Source: Actinomycetospora chiangmaiensis DSM 45062 (GTDB lineage Bacteria > Actinomycetota > Actinomycetes > Mycobacteriales > Pseudonocardiaceae). Taken from it: a stretch of DNA of 41,267 nucleotides. The notes beneath the pieces are model-generated. The model ran no database searches. It had not been told where the DNA came from and worked only from the letters and a program-made list of their open reading frames with translations. The first letter of the stretch is position 1. Each line of letters begins with the position of its first letter. Position numbers and translations under genes: made by a program. Of the stretch, positions 40,062 through 41,267 are shown one piece after another. The stretch is from NCBI RefSeq assembly GCF_000379625.1, contig NZ_KB903232.1, forward strand, positions 1-41,267, read 5' to 3'.

Positions 40062-41267
40062 GTGGCCCGTCGTCGTTCCCGCCGGTCCGACCCGCCCATC
40101 GAGGCGCGCGCCGGGGACCGCGGGCTGTCCGCGGGGACCCGGGCGCTGCTCCTGCTCGTCGTGGTGCTGCCCAACGTGATCGGCGCCGGGATCGTGCTGG
40201 TCCTCGCGGCCTGGGTGCTGCCGCAGGACCTCGTCGACACCCCGTCCCTGCTCCTGCGCAACCTGATCGTGTTCGCCGGCTACGTGGTGCTCGCCGTGGC
40301 GGTCGGCGCCGGTTGGGGCCGCCTGCTGATGCGCATCCGGCCGCTGCGGACCGACGCCGACGAGCGGCAACGGCGCGGGTGGGAACGCCGGTTCCGGCGG
40401 GTCGTGCTGGGCGGCCCGGTGCGGCTCGCCGCGGTCCAGACGACGTTGTGGGGCGTCGCCTCGGTGGTGTTCCTGCTGCTCAACGTGTTCGACTCCTGGC
40501 GCATCGCGCTGCAGGTCGCGGCCACCGTGATCCTCGGCGGGCTCGCGACCGTGTCGATCACCTACCGGCTCGTGGAGACCGTCCTGCGGGGCGCCGCCCG
40601 GCGGGTGCTGGCGTCGCGCCCGCCGTCGGGACGGGTGCTCCCCGGTGTGCTGATGCGGACGCTCGGCGGCTGGTTGTTCGGCACGGCGGTACCCCTGCTC
40701 GGGGTGGTGCTCGCCGCCGTCGCGGCCCTGGCCCTCGGCACGTACGACGTGACGCGGCTGGCGGTCGTGGTGGTGGTGCTCGGCGGAGTCGCACTGCTCC
40801 TCGGTGGCGCCGTGATCACCCTGACCGCGGTGTCGACCGCCGCCCCCGTCCTCGCGGTACGGCGCGCGTTGAAGAAGGTCGAACGCGGCGACTACGACGT
40901 CGACGTCCCCGTCTTCGACACCACCGAACTCGGCCTGCTCCAGGCCGGGTTCAACACCATGGTCTCCGGGCTGCGGGAACGCGAACGGGTCCGCGACCTG
41001 TTCGGCCGCCAGGTCGGCGAGGACGTCGCCCGCCACGCCCTGGAGAACGACGTCGAACTCGGGGGCGAGGTCCGCGAGGTCGCCGTGCTCTTCGTCGACC
41101 TCGTCGGCTCCACCACCCTGGCCGCGACCCGGCCGCCGAACGAGGTCGTCGAGCTGCTCAACGAGTTCTTCGCGGTCGTCATCGACGTCGTGGAACACCA
41201 CGGCGGGTGGATCAACAAGTTCGAGGGCGACGCCGCACTCGCGGTGTTCGGCGCACCCACCGACATG
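40062..41267 (+). CDS. HAMP-domain class III adenylate cyclase, N-terminal part
   Basis: 402 codons, open at the right edge. A basic N-terminus ([12 protein letters not shown]) leads into about six membrane helices (residues 30-270). A HAMP linker follows ([20 protein letters not shown], then [20 protein letters not shown]). The start of a class III cyclase domain is next, with metal-binding Asp in [15 protein letters not shown] and [14 protein letters not shown]. The layout matches the mycobacterial Rv1318c-Rv1320c/Rv3645 cyclases that make cAMP. The GTG at 40062 has GGAGG 4 nt upstream. The second catalytic half is beyond the window, so activity cannot be judged. Confidence 0.9.
   Translation, partial: MARRRSRRSDPPIEARAGDRGLSAGTRALLLLVVVLPNVIGAGIVLVLAAWVLPQDLVDTPSLLLRNLIVFAGYVVLAVAVGAGWGRLLMRIRPLRTDADERQRRGWERRFRRVVLGGPVRLAAVQTTLWGVASVVFLLLNVFDSWRIALQVAATVILGGLATVSITYRLVETVLRGAARRVLASRPPSGRVLPGVLMRTLGGWLFGTAVPLLGVVLAAVAALALGTYDVTRLAVVVVVLGGVALLLGGAVITLTAVSTAAPVLAVRRALKKVERGDYDVDVPVFDTTELGLLQAGFNTMVSGLRERERVRDLFGRQVGEDVARHALENDVELGGEVREVAVLFVDLVGSTTLAATRPPNEVVELLNEFFAVVIDVVEHHGGWINKFEGDAALAVFGAPTDM

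Overview
The window is very GC-rich DNA from an actinobacterium, most likely a Pseudonocardiaceae-type genome (Pseudonocardia or Actinomycetospora-like). The evidence is strong G/C third-position bias, two GAF-ANTAR regulators, STAS proteins, leaderless genes, F420/LLM-type oxidoreductases and an actinobacterial CtaD. Genes sit on both strands in short units, many with 4-base stop/start overlaps. No rRNA, tRNA, insertion sequence, CRISPR or phage module was seen.

Layout. 1-5.7 kb: start of cytochrome oxidase ctaD, a YrhK-like protein behind a 15-codon leaderless ORF, a STAS protein, an ANTAR regulator, a BKACE enzyme, a ferritin-like stress protein and a DUF1990-like protein. 5.7-12.6 kb: ilvD, a frameshifted small gene, divergent otsA (trehalose-6-phosphate synthase) and pcm (isoaspartate repair) with an MBL hydrolase, and a formaldehyde-dehydrogenase-like Zn-ADH. 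12.7-15.6 kb: a four-gene coupled operon (acyl-CoA dehydrogenase-like, PIG-L deacetylase, methyltransferase, GT2). 15.6-20.4 kb: NTF2-like protein, second ANTAR regulator, NAD(P)-formate dehydrogenase, membrane protein, an SDR with a decayed tandem copy, and a P-loop kinase. 20.4-24.7 kb: decayed BTAD regulator, a coupled operon ending in a CrtI-like oxidoreductase, and a hemerythrin-like protein. 24.8-31.5 kb: SDR, HhH-GPD-like protein, Rieske-DUF2231 protein, membrane protein and a large molybdopterin formate dehydrogenase. 31.7-41.3 kb: STAS protein, LLM oxidoreductase, FetAB-like ABC exporter, decayed MFS gene, Na+/H+ antiporter, GH13 trehalose-synthase-like enzyme and the start of a HAMP adenylate cyclase.

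Three results stand out. (1) The formate dehydrogenase (28199..31468) has an in-frame TGA exactly at the Sec site of the FdoG/FdnG family, followed 12 nt later by a stem with a GGUCU apical loop. It is a selenoprotein that ordinary gene calling splits into two ORFs. (2) At least eight genes carry the same promoter, GTGT (once GGTT) - 16/17 nt - GG(G/C)NNN (most often GGGTAG). It resembles SigB/SigF-type stress promoters and is often placed for leaderless translation; otsA and pcm share a palindrome that supplies both -35 boxes. (3) Seven 5' leaders carry a small conserved stem-loop, GGTTG-(loop beginning AC)-CAGCC, about 40-50 nt upstream of the start codon. In two cases it begins 9 nt after a stress-type -10, so it would sit at the 5' end of the mRNA. 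I do not recognise it as a described element.

Functionally the window looks like a stress, dormancy and C1-oxidation neighbourhood: trehalose synthesis, protein repair, hemerythrin and ferritin-like proteins, and three enzymes that could carry formaldehyde and formate to CO2. Several genes (SDR copy, MFS, BTAD regulator) are eroded by internal deletions or frameshifts.
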